Assembly (NCBI RefSeq): GCF_963667045.1
Contig: NZ_OY762934.1
Span: forward strand, 4,718,501-4,782,500
Direction of reading: 5' to 3'
Length of the DNA: 64,000 nt
Origin: an uncultured Cohaesibacter sp.
Lineage (GTDB): Bacteria; Pseudomonadota; Alphaproteobacteria; Rhizobiales; Cohaesibacteraceae
The notes under the pieces are model-generated. The model saw nothing but the letters and a program-made list of their open reading frames with translations, was not told the DNA's origin and searched no databases. This document shows positions 8,656 through 19,700 of this stretch, one piece after another. Numbering within the stretch: position 1 is the stretch's first letter; every line of letters starts with the position of its first letter. The position numbers were made by a program, and so were the translations under genes.

Positions 8656-9783
8656 TCAGACGTCTCTCACCATGGAGACGGACTTGACCATCGCCTGCAG
8701 CCTGTCGCCGACCTTGAGATCAAGGGCATGAAGGCTCTTTCTGGAGATGCGGGCGATGAGGGTCTGACGGTCTAGATCCTCCCCCAGCCTGAGGAAGACG
8801 TTGGTCATGTGCTGGCCAAAGGGCTGGATCGTCTCGATGGTGACGGTCGGGGTGTTGAGGATCGAGGACGAACCCTCTGGCATGTGGCGGGACAGGGCCA
8901 CATCGCTTGCCTCGATGCGGAGGCGCACGGCGTGTCCGATAGGGCCATTGACGCCGGGGATCTGAAAGCGTTGCCCCGACACCACGATGGTGCTGATGCC
9001 AAAGGCATCGTCCACGGCGGTGAGGGTGCCGGTGAGAACCGAGGCGGCTTCGGGCATGGCGGAAAGAGAAAGGCTCGGGTCGGACAGCAGCGTTTGCAGA
9101 GGGCCTGCGGCCTTCACCTTGCCCATCTCCATCAGCACCATCTGGTCGGCGAGTCGCTCGACCTCGGTGATGTCATGGCTGACGTAGAGCATGGGAATTT
9201 TCAGCTCGTCATGCAGGCGCTCCAGATAGGGCAGGATCTCGTTCTTGCTGAAGCGGTCCAGCGCCGCCATGGGTTCATCCATCAGCAGGATGCGCGGGCG
9301 GGACAGCAACGCGCGGCCAATGGCGACTCGCTGGCGTTCGCCGCCGGAGAGATTGCCGGGGGAGCGCTTGAGCAGCGGGCCGATGCCGAGCAGCTCGACC
9401 ACATCAGTCTGATTGAGAACGGTCTGGTCCGGGGCCGGGGCGGAACGGCTGCGCTTCTGGCCGTAGATGAGATTCTGCTCGACCGACAGATGGGGAAAGA
9501 GGCTTGCCTCCTGAAAGACATAGCCGACGGGGCGCATGTGGGCTGGCAGGTAGCTTTCGCCATCCTGCCACACCTCGCCCTTGAGCGAGAAATAGCCTTC
9601 CTTCATCTGGTTGAGACCGGCAATGCAGCGCAAAACACTGGTCTTGCCGCAGCCGGACGGGCCGAACAGCGCTGTCACGCCGGAAGCCGAGAGGCTGAAC
9701 GACGCATCGAGCTCGAAGGACCCCTGAACGCCCTTGAAACGGGCGGTGATCATTTCTGGCTGGTCGGTGAGGGTGCGGCTCAT
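8656..9783 (-). CDS. modC: Molybdate ABC transporter ATP-binding protein
   Basis: A 375-residue molybdate importer ATPase. Walker A (GPSGCGKTS), the signature [17 protein letters not shown], Walker B ([12 protein letters not shown]) and the switch histidine (YVSHD) are all present, followed by a C-terminal TOBE/Mop domain of about 90 residues. The start chosen is the ATG at 9783, which overlaps the modB stop as ATGA and has GAGGAGG upstream; a longer in-frame reading would run back into modB. It is the last gene of modEABC. ModC dimerises on the cytoplasmic side and powers molybdate uptake through ModB. Confidence 0.95.
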   Translation of the reverse strand: MSRTLTDQPEMITARFKGVQGSFELDASFSLSASGVTALFGPSGCGKTSVLRCIAGLNQMKEGYFSLKGEVWQDGESYLPAHMRPVGYVFQEASLFPHLSVEQNLIYGQKRSRSAPAPDQTVLNQTDVVELLGIGPLLKRSPGNLSGGERQRVAIGRALLSRPRILLMDEPMAALDRFSKNEILPYLERLHDELKIPMLYVSHDITEVERLADQMVLMEMGKVKAAGPLQTLLSDPSLSLSAMPEAASVLTGTLTAVDDAFGISTIVVSGQRFQIPGVNGPIGHAVRLRIEASDVALSRHMPEGSSSILNTPTVTIETIQPFGQHMTNVFLRLGEDLDRQTLIARISRKSLHALDLKVGDRLQAMVKSVSMVRDV

Positions 9784-10445
9784 TGCATGCGCCTCCTCAG
9801 ACGCTTCTCGATTGTTGTCGTGCTGAAGATGACGAGGAAGGAGAAGACGAGCATGCCGCCTGCAAGAATATGCGCCTTGTTCCATTCCAGTGTCTCGACA
9901 TAGTCATAGATGGCGATGGACAGGACTTTGGTTTCGCCGGGGATGTTGCCGCCGATCATCAACACCACGCCGAACTCTCCTACCGTGTGGGCAAAGCTGA
10001 GAATGGTGCCGGTGATGAGGCCCGGTCTTGCCAGCGGCAGGACGACGGAGAAGAAGCAGTCCAGCGGCGAGGCGCGCAGGGTGGAGGCCACCTCAAGCGG
10101 CCGCTCGCCGATGGCCTCGAAGGCATTGCGCACCGGCTGCACCATGAAGGGCAGCGAATAGATGATGGAGGCCACAACCAGCCCAGCAAAGGTGAAGGGC
10201 AGGGTGTGGCCGATAACCGAGGCGATGGAGCGCCCCAGCAGGCTGTTTGGCCCAAGGGCCAGCAGCAGATAGAAGCCGAGGACGGTTGGCGGCAGCACCA
10301 GAGGCAGGGAGACCAGCGTCCCGACCACCTCTTTCCACCAGCTCTTTGATCGGGCCAGCCACCATGCGATGGGGGTGCCGATCAGCAGCAGCAGAATGGT
10401 GACGGTTATCGCCAGCTCCAGTGTCAGGGTGATCGCTTCCAGCAC
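9780..10445 (-). CDS. modB: Molybdate ABC transporter permease
   Basis: A 221-residue inner-membrane permease with about five helices and the ABC permease loop ([28 protein letters not shown] region, including the EAA-like GxxxxxxxxxP motif). Length and sequence fit ModB. It lies 47 bp after modA and overlaps modC by four bases. Confidence 0.95.
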   Translation of the reverse strand: MLEAITLTLELAITVTILLLLIGTPIAWWLARSKSWWKEVVGTLVSLPLVLPPTVLGFYLLLALGPNSLLGRSIASVIGHTLPFTFAGLVVASIIYSLPFMVQPVRNAFEAIGERPLEVASTLRASPLDCFFSVVLPLARPGLITGTILSFAHTVGEFGVVLMIGGNIPGETKVLSIAIYDYVETLEWNKAHILAGGMLVFSFLVIFSTTTIEKRLRRRMQ

Positions 10446-10492
10446 TGTGTTTCTCCCTTCCTCGGCCTTGTCAGGCAGGATTCGGCAATGGG

Positions 10493-11254
10493 TTATTCGA
10501 CACCATAGCCGAATTTGAGAATGATTGCCTTGGCCGTGTCGCCCTTGAGGAAGGCAAGGAAGGCCTTGGCGGCTTCATCATCGGCACCGGTCTTCAGCAG
10601 AACGACGTCCTGCTTGATCGGGGTGTAAAGGTCAGACGGGACGACCCACTGCGAGCCTTCCTTGCTGTCCACCACCTGAGAGAGGGCGACAAATCCGAGC
10701 TGGGCATTGCCGGATGCGACAAACTGATGGGTCTGGGAAATGCTGTCCCCTTGCACCAGAGCATCCATGACGGCGGATGGAACCTTCAAGTTGGCGAGGG
10801 TTTCCATGGCTGCCGCGCCATAGGGAGCCGTCTTGGGGTTGGCGATGGCCAGTTTGTCGAACTTGTCCGGTGACTGCAGAACTGCGCCTTCACTGTCGAC
10901 GAGAGCCGGGTCTGTGCTGTACAGCACGATCTTGCCCTGAGCATAGGTGAAGCGGGTGTCTGCAACGGCAAGGCCTTCTTTCTCGGCCTTGATCGGGCGG
11001 GCCTGATCGGCCGCAAGGAACAGCGAGAAGGGGGCACCGTTGGCGATCTGGGTGTAGATCTTGCCGGTCGAGCCGAAGCTGAGGACAGCGGTGTGGCCGG
11101 TTTCGGCCTCGAAAGCCGTGGCGATTTCCTTGGCAGCGGCTGTGAAGTTGGCCGCGACTGCCACTTTTGTTTCGGCTGCCTGAGCGGCTGCGCCGACAGT
11201 GAGCGAAAGGGCCAGGATCGAGGCTGACAACAGGATATGGTTCGATTGCTTCAT
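10493..11254 (-). CDS. modA: Molybdate-binding periplasmic protein
   Basis: A 253-residue molybdate receptor. A Sec signal of about 28 residues ([20 protein letters not shown] then AQA-AE) precedes the mature start [18 protein letters not shown], the classic ModA beginning. The anion-site segments [17 protein letters not shown] and a late [12 protein letters not shown] are present. The start at 11254 has AAGGAC upstream and puts the signal peptide at the N-terminus; a longer in-frame reading lacks one. It delivers molybdate to ModBC and follows modE by 71 bp. Confidence 0.95.
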   Translation of the reverse strand: MKQSNHILLSASILALSLTVGAAAQAAETKVAVAANFTAAAKEIATAFEAETGHTAVLSFGSTGKIYTQIANGAPFSLFLAADQARPIKAEKEGLAVADTRFTYAQGKIVLYSTDPALVDSEGAVLQSPDKFDKLAIANPKTAPYGAAAMETLANLKVPSAVMDALVQGDSISQTHQFVASGNAQLGFVALSQVVDSKEGSQWVVPSDLYTPIKQDVVLLKTGADDEAAKAFLAFLKGDTAKAIILKFGYGVE

Positions 11255-11325
11255 GGAACAGAGTCCTTTTTGCGTGAATGGAGTTGGCGTACCTGGTTCA
11301 TTGAGCTGTGGTTCGGCGGAGGGAT

Positions 11326-12141
11326 CTACTCGACGCCGAGGATAATCTGTGAGGCCTTGATCATGGCGCACATTCTGTCTCCGGTCTTGATGTCGAGGGA
11401 CAGGGCGCTCTGTTTGGTGATCACGACGGTGAGGGTCTTGCTGTTGCCGATATCAAGCAGCACTTCGCTGTTCACGGCACCCATCTCCAGCGAGATTACG
11501 GTGCCCTGAATCTGGTTGCGGGCCGACAGCCGGACAGTCTCGGTCTCTGCCATCAGGATGGGGGTGGAGGCCTTGATGAGAGCGAAGGCTTCTGCGCCCT
11601 TGCGCAGATCCAGTGACTCGATGCTTTTGTTGGTGATGATGACAGTCAGCACTGTGCGGTCGGATACCCTGAGGCAAACTTCCGAATTGACGGCGCCGGG
11701 GATGATCTCTTCAATGATGCCGTGAAAGACATTGCGGGCGCTGGTGCGCATGGCAAAACTCCATAGAAGGGGATTGGAAAGGGAGGTGGCACCCGGATTG
11801 CCGGAAATCTCGCGTTCGATCTCGGCAATGAACTGGTTGAGCCGGTCGGTAAGATGGCGATGGGCTTCCAGCGCCCTGCGGCCTTCATCGGTGAGGACGG
11901 CACCGCCGCCCTTGCGGCCGCCGGGCTGGGCGTCGACTAGAGGTGTGCTGAAGAGATTGTTGAGGGCGTTGACGGCGTCCCACGCGGCCTTGTAGCTTAT
12001 ACCGAGGCGTTTGGCTGCTGCCGAGATTGACCCTTCCCGGTCGATCTCGGATAATAGTCTGAAACGCTCCTCGCTGGCGCGGTGGCCTGCCTTGTCAAGG
12101 AAAGAAAGAACAGGCCGGACGGATTGGGGCTGGTTGGCCAT
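11326..12141 (-). CDS. modE: ModE molybdate-responsive regulator
   Basis: A 271-residue ModE-type protein. The N-terminal winged helix (RFRLLSEIDREGSISAAAKRLGISYKAAWDAVNALNN) is of the LysR-like ModE kind, and a GGRKGGGA turn follows. Two C-terminal Mop/TOBE repeats are visible, each opening with SARN (about residues 133 and 204) and each ending in an AxIKAS segment; these bind molybdate at the dimer interface. The start at 12141 gives a normal ModE N-terminus. When molybdate is bound, ModE normally represses mod transport genes. A matching palindrome lies just upstream, so autoregulation of modEABC is likely. Confidence 0.95.
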   Translation of the reverse strand: MANQPQSVRPVLSFLDKAGHRASEERFRLLSEIDREGSISAAAKRLGISYKAAWDAVNALNNLFSTPLVDAQPGGRKGGGAVLTDEGRRALEAHRHLTDRLNQFIAEIEREISGNPGATSLSNPLLWSFAMRTSARNVFHGIIEEIIPGAVNSEVCLRVSDRTVLTVIITNKSIESLDLRKGAEAFALIKASTPILMAETETVRLSARNQIQGTVISLEMGAVNSEVLLDIGNSKTLTVVITKQSALSLDIKTGDRMCAMIKASQIILGVE

Positions 12142-12155
12142 TGGGGTGCTCTCTT

Positions 12156-12180
12156 CGTTATGTAGTTCAACTTCATATCG
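12156..12180. promoter_or_regulatory. ModE-box-like palindrome upstream of modE
   Basis: Arms CGTTATGTAG and CTTCATATCG match as an inverted repeat at 8 of 10 positions, with a 5-bp spacer, and start 15 bp upstream of the modE ATG. CGTTATGT/ATATCG resembles the known ModE half-site (CGTTATAT). The rest of the gap to 12509 shows no convincing gene. Confidence 0.65.
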
Positions 12181-12509
12181 CTTAAAGCAATAGAGAGCAA
12201 ATCCTGTGCCAGGTGTCAATTGGGTATCGTGTTGTGCAAAATGAGACGTTTTTCCAATTTTGTGGAAATTTCTTTGTCGTGAAGCCGACAAGCTTCAGAT
12301 GCAGTTGGCCGCTTTGCGACAAGGAGTGACATCGACTCTTGGCACAAGGTTTCCTGCATTTGGGCCCCGGGGTGGTGCCATGCGGAGGCGCGAGAAGCTA
12401 CGGCTTGGTGCAAACCTGCCCATACCCCCACTCTTTTGCGGAAGCAGTTTTGGTGGCGTGATTGCCCTGTCGATAGCAAGCCAAGGCTCTTTCGAGCCCT
12501 GCCTTGTTC

Positions 12510-13829
12510 CTATCTTTCCTTGAGGGCATGCTCGATCTGATCGACCATCGGTTTGACGAGATAGGAAAGGACGCTGCGATAGCCGGTTTGCAGATAGACT
12601 TCAACCGGCATGCCGGGGACGAGCGTCTTGCCTTCCAGCTTGCCAAGTTCTTCATCCGAAAAGCGCAGGAAAACCTCATAATAGGCCTGTCCCGACGCCT
12701 GATCGGTGATCCTGTCGGCGGAAATGACGTCAAGATGGGCCTTTATTTCCGGGGTGGTGCGGCGATCAAAGGCCGGGAAGCGCAACCGGGCTTCCTGATC
12801 CGGGGAAAGCCGGTCGATCTCGGCAGGGTTTACCTTGGCCTGAACGATCAGCTTGTCTTCTCGCGGCACGATCATCATCACCGTCTCGCCGGGGGCAATC
12901 ACGGCGCCGATGGTGTGAATGGCGAGCTGGTGGACAATGCCTGTTTGCGACGCCCTGATCAGGATGTGTTTGAGCTGGTCGCGGGCGGAGATCTCCTGCT
13001 CTTCAAGCTGGGTGATCTTGGATCGCACAGTCTGGTATTCTTCAAGGATCGCGGCCTGTGCATCGTCAGCTATTTGCAGCAACTGCAGTTCCTTCTCGCT
13101 CACTGCCTGCCGGATCTGGGCCAGTTGGGAGACAAAGCCGCCATAGTCACCTTCCAGTTCGGCCTTCTCCCGTTTCATCTCGTTGAGATAGGACTGGGTG
13201 ACCAGTTTCTTCTCGATGAGCGTTTCATTGGCCTTGATGGTCTGTTGAACAAAGCGTATTTCATCAGCCTTGGCATCCCGCTGGACCAACAGGCCGGAGA
13301 TCTGACTGTTCAGCTGCTTGATCTGTTCCTTGAGCTGGTTCTTGCGTCCTTCGAGCGACTTCCTGCGCGATTCCATCAACTGGATATGGCCATTGCGGAT
13401 ATCGGCCAGCTCGCTGGCATCGAAAGGGGCCTCTGTCGGCTGGGGAAAGGTGATATCGCTGCGCCCGTCGCGTTCTGCCAGCAGGCGAGCTGCCTGGGCA
13501 CGCAGTTCCACCAGCTGTTTTGTTACGATGGCGAGATTGGCCTGCGTCCGCGTGTCGTCAAGGCGGATCAGAATGTCGCCGCTTTGCACCAGATCGCCCT
13601 CGTTGACCAGAATGTCCTTGACGATGCCACCTTCACGATGTTGCACCTTCTTGGTGTTGCCCTGAACGACGATTGTGCCCTGAGCCACGACGGCGCTTGA
13701 GATCTCGGCAAAACTGCCCCAAACGAACAATCCACCCACTATGAGCAGAATGACAAGGCCGGCGGCAAGAAGCGTGCGTCTTACTTCGCGATAGAGGGCC
13801 TGTTCAGCCGCTGTTTCCATCGTTGTCAT
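12510..13829 (-). CDS. Type I secretion membrane fusion protein (HlyD/PrtE-like)
   Basis: A 439-residue HlyD-family adaptor. One N-terminal membrane helix (about residues 17-37) is followed by a periplasmic half-lipoyl segment (VVAQGTIVVQGNTKKVQHREGG), a long coiled coil (about 95-290), and the returning lipoyl/beta-barrel part ending in PGMPVEVYLQTG. The PGMP-x-EV signature near the C-terminus is typical of the PrtE/HlyD type. It would link the inner-membrane ABC exporter to a TolC-like channel, which is not in this window. It follows the ABC gene by two bases and is divergent from the RTX gene. Confidence 0.95.
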   Translation of the reverse strand: MTTMETAAEQALYREVRRTLLAAGLVILLIVGGLFVWGSFAEISSAVVAQGTIVVQGNTKKVQHREGGIVKDILVNEGDLVQSGDILIRLDDTRTQANLAIVTKQLVELRAQAARLLAERDGRSDITFPQPTEAPFDASELADIRNGHIQLMESRRKSLEGRKNQLKEQIKQLNSQISGLLVQRDAKADEIRFVQQTIKANETLIEKKLVTQSYLNEMKREKAELEGDYGGFVSQLAQIRQAVSEKELQLLQIADDAQAAILEEYQTVRSKITQLEEQEISARDQLKHILIRASQTGIVHQLAIHTIGAVIAPGETVMMIVPREDKLIVQAKVNPAEIDRLSPDQEARLRFPAFDRRTTPEIKAHLDVISADRITDQASGQAYYEVFLRFSDEELGKLEGKTLVPGMPVEVYLQTGYRSVLSYLVKPMVDQIEHALKER

Positions 13830-13831
13830 GA

Positions 13832-15544
13832 CTAGGCCACTCCTTGCGTCTTGACCGGGGCCAGCACTTTCGAAAGGACCTCGTTCTTGGGGCCGAAGGC
13901 CTGCATCTTGCCTTCATTGAGGCACAGGACCATGTCGACCGCAGCAAGGGCGCTGGGCCGGTGGGCGATGACGACGATGATGGATCCCTTTTTCTTCATT
14001 TCCAGCAGGGATTCGGTCAGCGCCGCTTCACCCTGGCCATCCAGATTGGAGTTGGGTTCATCGAGCACGATCAGGAAGGGATTGCCATAAAGCGCACGGG
14101 CCAATGCGATCCGCTGGCGCTGCCCTCCCGAAAGGGCATAGCCCGAATTGCCGATTATGGTGTTGTAGCCTTCCGGCAGGGCAGTAATCATGTCATGCAA
14201 GTCGGCGAGCGATGCCGCCTCGATGACAGCGTCCGGCGTGGCGTTCGGGTCAAAGCGGGAAATGACTTCTGCTACCGTGCCGTCTATCAGCTGCACATCC
14301 TGCGGCAGGAAGCCGATAATGCTGCCGAGTTGGCTTTCGTTCCACTGGCCAAGCTCGGCGCCGTCGAGGCGAATTGAGCCGGTTACCGTCGGCAGTATGC
14401 CAACGAGTGCCTTGGCAAAAGTGGATTTGCCTGATCCCGAGGGACCTATGATGCCCATTGCCTGACCGGCGAAGAGTTCGAGCGATATACCCTGGACGAC
14501 CGGCTTGCGTGCGCCGATCGGGGCGCAACTGACCTGGTCTGCGCTTACCGTCCGGGTCGGCAGGGGCAATTCCATCTGTTCGGCCTTTTCTGGCACGCGC
14601 TTGATCAGATCGCTGAGGCGGGCATAGGCCTGACGGGCAGAGATGAAGTTGCGCCACTGGCCGATGGCCACTTCGATCGGAGACAGCGCGCGGGAGGTCA
14701 TGATGGAGGCGGCGATCATCACGCCACCACTGGTTTCCTGACGGATGGTCAGCCATGCTCCGACCCCCAGAATGGCCGATTGCAAGATGAAGCGGATGGT
14801 GCGCGTCATGACGGCAAACAAGGTCGTCCTGTCGGCTGCCTTCTTCTGCTTGGCCAGATACTCTGTGTTGCGATCAATCCAACGGGCCTGCAAGGCGCCG
14901 ATCATGCCCATCGCGTTGATGGCTTCGGTGTTGTTGCGGGCGGTCTCGACCATTTGCTGACGATTTGCCGTTTCTGTTGACGCTTCGAGGCTTGGCGCGC
15001 GGGATAGCCACTCGTTCAGCGCAATCAATACGCAAATGACGAGGGCACCACAGGTTGCGACAATACCGAGCAGCGGGTGAAACAGATAGACGACCAACAG
15101 ATAGACTGGCATCCAGGGGGTGTCGAACAAGGCGGCTGGTCCGGGGCCGGAAACAAACTGGCGTATGACGTCAAGGTCCCTGACGGGGCGCATGTGGCTG
15201 GCCTGTTGGCCCGCGATCAACTGGGCATTGGTAGAGAGCTTGAAGATTCTGCCCGAAACCCGTGCGTCAACGAACTGACCTGTGCGCAATAGCACCCGGT
15301 TGCGCAGCAGATCAAGCAGTCCATAAAAGCAATAGAGGGACAGGGCAAGGATGGCGAGCACGATGAGTGTCGGCACCGAACCACTGGAAATGACGCGGTC
15401 ATAGACCTGCAGCATGAACAGGGGGCCCGTGAACATCAGCAGGTTGATGACAATGCTGACACCGGCAACGCCGAACCAGATGGAGGCCGTCTTGTCAAAG
15501 AAACCAACGTTCGGAGCGTGACGATTGGTGATCGGGTCCTGCAT
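13832..15544 (-). CDS. Type I secretion ABC transporter (PrtD-like)
   Basis: A 570-residue half-transporter of the PrtD/HasD class. Residues about 1-320 form a six-helix membrane domain without an N-terminal C39 peptidase-like domain, as expected for this class. The nucleotide domain has Walker A (GPSGSGKST), LSGGQRQRIALARAL, Walker B (FLIVLDEPNSNLD) and an IAHR switch. It is the first gene of a two-gene minus-strand operon with the HlyD-type protein. The divergent RTX protein is the likely substrate. An AT-rich 1.2-kb gap separates them. Confidence 0.95.
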   Translation of the reverse strand: MQDPITNRHAPNVGFFDKTASIWFGVAGVSIVINLLMFTGPLFMLQVYDRVISSGSVPTLIVLAILALSLYCFYGLLDLLRNRVLLRTGQFVDARVSGRIFKLSTNAQLIAGQQASHMRPVRDLDVIRQFVSGPGPAALFDTPWMPVYLLVVYLFHPLLGIVATCGALVICVLIALNEWLSRAPSLEASTETANRQQMVETARNNTEAINAMGMIGALQARWIDRNTEYLAKQKKAADRTTLFAVMTRTIRFILQSAILGVGAWLTIRQETSGGVMIAASIMTSRALSPIEVAIGQWRNFISARQAYARLSDLIKRVPEKAEQMELPLPTRTVSADQVSCAPIGARKPVVQGISLELFAGQAMGIIGPSGSGKSTFAKALVGILPTVTGSIRLDGAELGQWNESQLGSIIGFLPQDVQLIDGTVAEVISRFDPNATPDAVIEAASLADLHDMITALPEGYNTIIGNSGYALSGGQRQRIALARALYGNPFLIVLDEPNSNLDGQGEAALTESLLEMKKKGSIIVVIAHRPSALAAVDMVLCLNEGKMQAFGPKNEVLSKVLAPVKTQGVA

Positions 15545-16784
15545 GGGATCGCTCCTCGGTTAGGCTGGAAGTTCCTGACGGTTCAGATGACGGCAGACCA
15601 GACGCGGACTGACAAGGTTGCGTATGGGCCTGGCTAAGTTATCGAGACCGTTCATCTTCTCGGGGAGGTCCATTGTGCCAATCAAAGGAACGAGGAATGT
15701 CATCACACATTTACCATTTCCGGTTGTATCTATTTCGAGCGGTCTGACTGTAGCCTTTTGGTGCCTGGACCTGCTGCGTGCCAGAGGCTCCCAAAATGTC
15801 AAGTCTTTTCAATAAGAAGGCAGCAATATTGCAGCAATATTTCAGTATTAACAAGTATTCTAAGAAAGTTTGGTGTCCGTTGCCTCGGTTAACGGGACGA
15901 CCTTTGTTTTCTGGATATTTCCAGGTTAACAAATGATTTATTGCATACAAAAACACCGCGTTTCAACCGCTTTTCTGTATTCGTTCCAGGTCATTCACAC
16001 GGATCGCCAAACAAAGTGAATCCGTGTGCAGAATGCTCGCAATGGTGTGTTTCTATTCCCGTCATTCTTCTCTTTGCGAGAATGGTGTTTTTTGGTAATT
16101 AACTGGAATTGTTCATTTTTGTTGGTCGAATGGAAAGGTTCGTTGTTGCCTCCAGAAGACACTTTATCTGCTGCTGGCTTTGCTGGCTGTCTATCAGGAG
16201 AGATGTTCAGGCAAGCCAAACCTTTATTCTTGCTTTTCTGGTTCATGGAGGTTGGAAAACCGCAAGTGAAGGCCACTCAGGCCGATTTCAAAGGCAATGT
16301 CTGAAGCTGTTACGTTGGTTTTTATAAAAATTGTAAATCTTTCATTAATTTTTGTTGTTTGTGTCTATTTGGACATGTTACAACTTATCCGATATTTAAA
16401 ATTTTTGCCCATCGGCTGGTGTTCAATTCGCAAACTTGCCAACAGGTTCGCGTTCAAGAAGATCACGATTGCCTTGGTGGGTTGTGCTGCTGTTCTGCAG
16501 AATTTGGGCGATAGTGTCGCTGAATATTTGAATGAGATCTGGTCGCTTTAGAAAATCGCCAGGGCCTTTTTGACAAGTCTGAAGTATTTGTTGCGAGACA
16601 GATACACTTGTACGGTTTGACGGAAAGAAAAATGGGTTTCAAGATTTATTGGCACCCTAATTTGTGCATTCATATGCAGATCTCGTGGTAAAGTTTGCCT
16701 TTTGTGCGGGCTTCGAAAGATAAGTGTCGGCGGAAATTTGTGCAATATTTCAGTTTCGTAGGATTATATTGAAGGGGGATGGCA
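15545..16784. other. AT-rich regulatory gap between secretion genes and RTX gene
   Basis: About 1.2 kb without a convincing gene; short open frames lack ribosome sites and coding character. Two things stand out: a tandem 11-bp repeat GCAGCAATATT (15820-15841), and a 13-bp repeat GCAATATTTCAGT present at 15834-15846 and again at 16742-16754, 31 bp before the RTX start. The gap presumably holds both divergent promoters. Confidence 0.5.
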
Positions 16785-19700
16785 ATGTCTTCGGCAATTC
16801 GGGAAAATTTGGTCAATAGATATAACATATCAAGTACATCGCTTGGGCTTGATGGTGTTTATGACGTTCATAGTGTTCAGGTTGAAGATCGGACATATGT
16901 TTATGCTGCGGGATCCAATAGCGACGCTATCGTGATCTTCGAGCTTCGGGCTGATGGGGAGCTTACCTATATCAAGACTGTTGTGGACGATAACTCGCTC
17001 GTGCTCAACGGGGCGTCTTCTCTTGCCTCTGCGGTTGTCGGGACCGACCAATATCTCTTTGTTCAGAGTTTCTATGACGAGAGTATCTCCGTTTTCCGGA
17101 TCGGCGATGATGGGGATCTCACCGCTGTTGATCAGATTGTCGACGATGCAACGCTCGCCCTGTCAAATGATGGTGGCAAGATGGCTGTTGCCGTTGCCGG
17201 TGGACAAACCTATCTCATCGCTGCAGGTGGTGCAGAAGATGGTGTCAGTGTATTCCGCGTTGCGACGGATGGCACGCTTACCAATACGGACAACGTGTTT
17301 GACGCTGATGAGCTCGCCTATGGGCTGGATCGGGCCACACATGTGGAGAGTGCCATCATCGGAGGCGTGTCCTATGTCTTCGTGACAGGCAACTACGAGA
17401 ATGCCGTCAACGTGTTTCGCCTCAATGCCAACGGTACGCTTGATCTTACTGACAGTCTTGTCGACGAAGGCGACCTGGAGCTTTACAGGGCCGCTGATAT
17501 GGCGACGGCTGTTATTGGCGGCGTGACCTATCTTTTTGTTGGTGGCAATAGCGACGCTGGCGTGAGTGTTTTCTCGGTCGATGCCACTGGCACATTGACC
17601 AATGTCTTCAATCTGAGCGATGGCACACTGCTTTCCAGTGTTGAAGGATTGGAGACATTCGAGATGGCTGGCGACCACTATCTTGTGGCCAATGGCTATG
17701 GCTATGATCGTCTCTCCTATTATAAGATCGGGACAGATGGATCCCTCACACTGGCAGATTCTGTGGTTGATGACGCCTCCCTCAGCCTGAACGGTAGTGC
17801 CCAGTCAACGGTCGCCATGATTGACGGGCATACCTATATCATTTCGTCGGGTCAGTATGATGATGGCTTATCAACGTTTGAAGTTGGTTTGAGCAATCTG
17901 CCGATCAACGGAACCAGTGATGCTGACATTCTGACCGGCACCGAACTTGATGATGAGATCAACGGCCTTGGCGGTAATGACATCATCATGGGGGGAGATG
18001 CCGACGACACACTGAGCGGCGACGGCGGGGATGACGTCGTTGACGGTGGTAGCGGCAACGACAAGTTGTTTGGCGATGGCCTCCAGACTCAGACCATCAG
18101 CAATACGGTCACGGTGCCCAGCACGCAACAGCAATTGTCTCTGACCGCGACGCTACCAAGTTCTTCCAACGCCAGTGAAATCGAAATCAGTGGTTACATC
18201 AGCCGGGCGAGCCTGCAGACCACGGATTTCAACATCGTTTACGTGATTGACGTATCCAATTCGATGAACAGCTCTTTTGTCGGCACGGAAACGGTTGGTG
18301 ACCTCAATGGGGACGGATCTTCCAACACGCTACTGGACGGTGCCATCGCGTCTTACGAAGCCATGACCAAGTCTCTTATTGATGCCGGTGTTTCCGGGTC
18401 GGACCTCGCGATTGTTTCCTTTAGTGACTACGCCTATAACATCTATAATTCTACGGTTTATGGGGATGTCTCCGGTGCGTTGCGGTCCCTCAATGATTTG
18501 AGCGGAACCAACTTCAAGGCGGGCCTGCAGTATGCCATCTCTGCCTTGAAACAGATGGGAAGCGGCGAGAACCGTGTGTTCTTCCTGTCCGATGGTGTAA
18601 ACAATTCCTCCAGCTCAACTTTTGCAGATGAAGTTGCCACGCTGCTTGACCCCAATGGTCTCAATGCCGAGATACGGTCTGTGGGGCTTGGCCTGAATGC
18701 TGACGTTGAAGGCGGGCTTGATCTGCTGGATGACGGCATCGACAACAGTTCTGCCGAACGTGTGCTGACGCCGAGTGAGCTGACTGCCGGCCTGAGTGGA
18801 ACGCCGGTTGAGACGAGCGAAGTTGCCCGGATTGAGGTTCTGGTTAATGGCCATGTCGTCAGGACGATTCTGCCGACTGCCTTTACCTCGACGCCGTTTG
18901 GTCTGCAGTATAACGCGACGGTATCGGGACTTTCGACGACAGCCAACGATGTGGTGACCGTGCGGATGATTGCTTCCGACGCTGCTGCAACGACTGCCCA
19001 GGCATCGGTGACCCTGTCCAATGCGGCGTCGGATGAGGGCAATGATGTGCTGCTTGGCCATGAAGGAGATGATACCCTTTATGGCAATGGTGGTGATGAC
19101 CGGCTGCTGGGTGGCGATGGCAGTGATGTGCTGTTCGGCGGCGCGGGTAATGATGTGCTTGATGGTGGCCGCGGCGTTGATCGCATGGAAGGGGGCGCAG
19201 GCAATGATACCTATTATGTCAACCTGCGCGAAGATACTGTCTTTGAGGGATGGAACGCTGGTACTGACCGCGTGTTCGCTGGCGTTTCTTATCGCCTGTG
19301 GGAGCATAGCCAGAATATCGAGAACCTGATCCTCACCGGGACTGCCAATATCAATGGTTCCGGCAATGGCCTGAACAATGGCATCGCCGGCAATTCCGGG
19401 AACAACTATCTTGAAGGCGGCAATGGCAATGACACCCTGTTTGGAGGTGGTGGTGACGATACCCTTGATGGTGGAACTGGCACGGATAACATGATTGGTG
19501 GTGCGGGGAATGATACCTACTATGTCGATAATGTGGGCGACAAGATCACCGAAGCGCTTAACGGAGGCACCGATCGTGTGTTTTCTTCAGTGTCCTATCG
19601 CCTGTGGGAACATAGCCAAGATATTGAAAACCTGATCCTCACCGGGACTGCCAATATCAATGGTTCCGGCAATGGCCTGAACAATGGCATCGCCGGCAAT

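Noticed and set aside
12504-13700. 398-codon plus-strand frame opposite the HlyD gene
   Set aside because: Antisense shadow; the HlyD reading has helix, coiled coil and signature.
16297-16551. 84-residue hydrophobic frame upstream of the RTX gene
   Set aside because: No ribosome site, AT-rich gap, no neighbour coupling.
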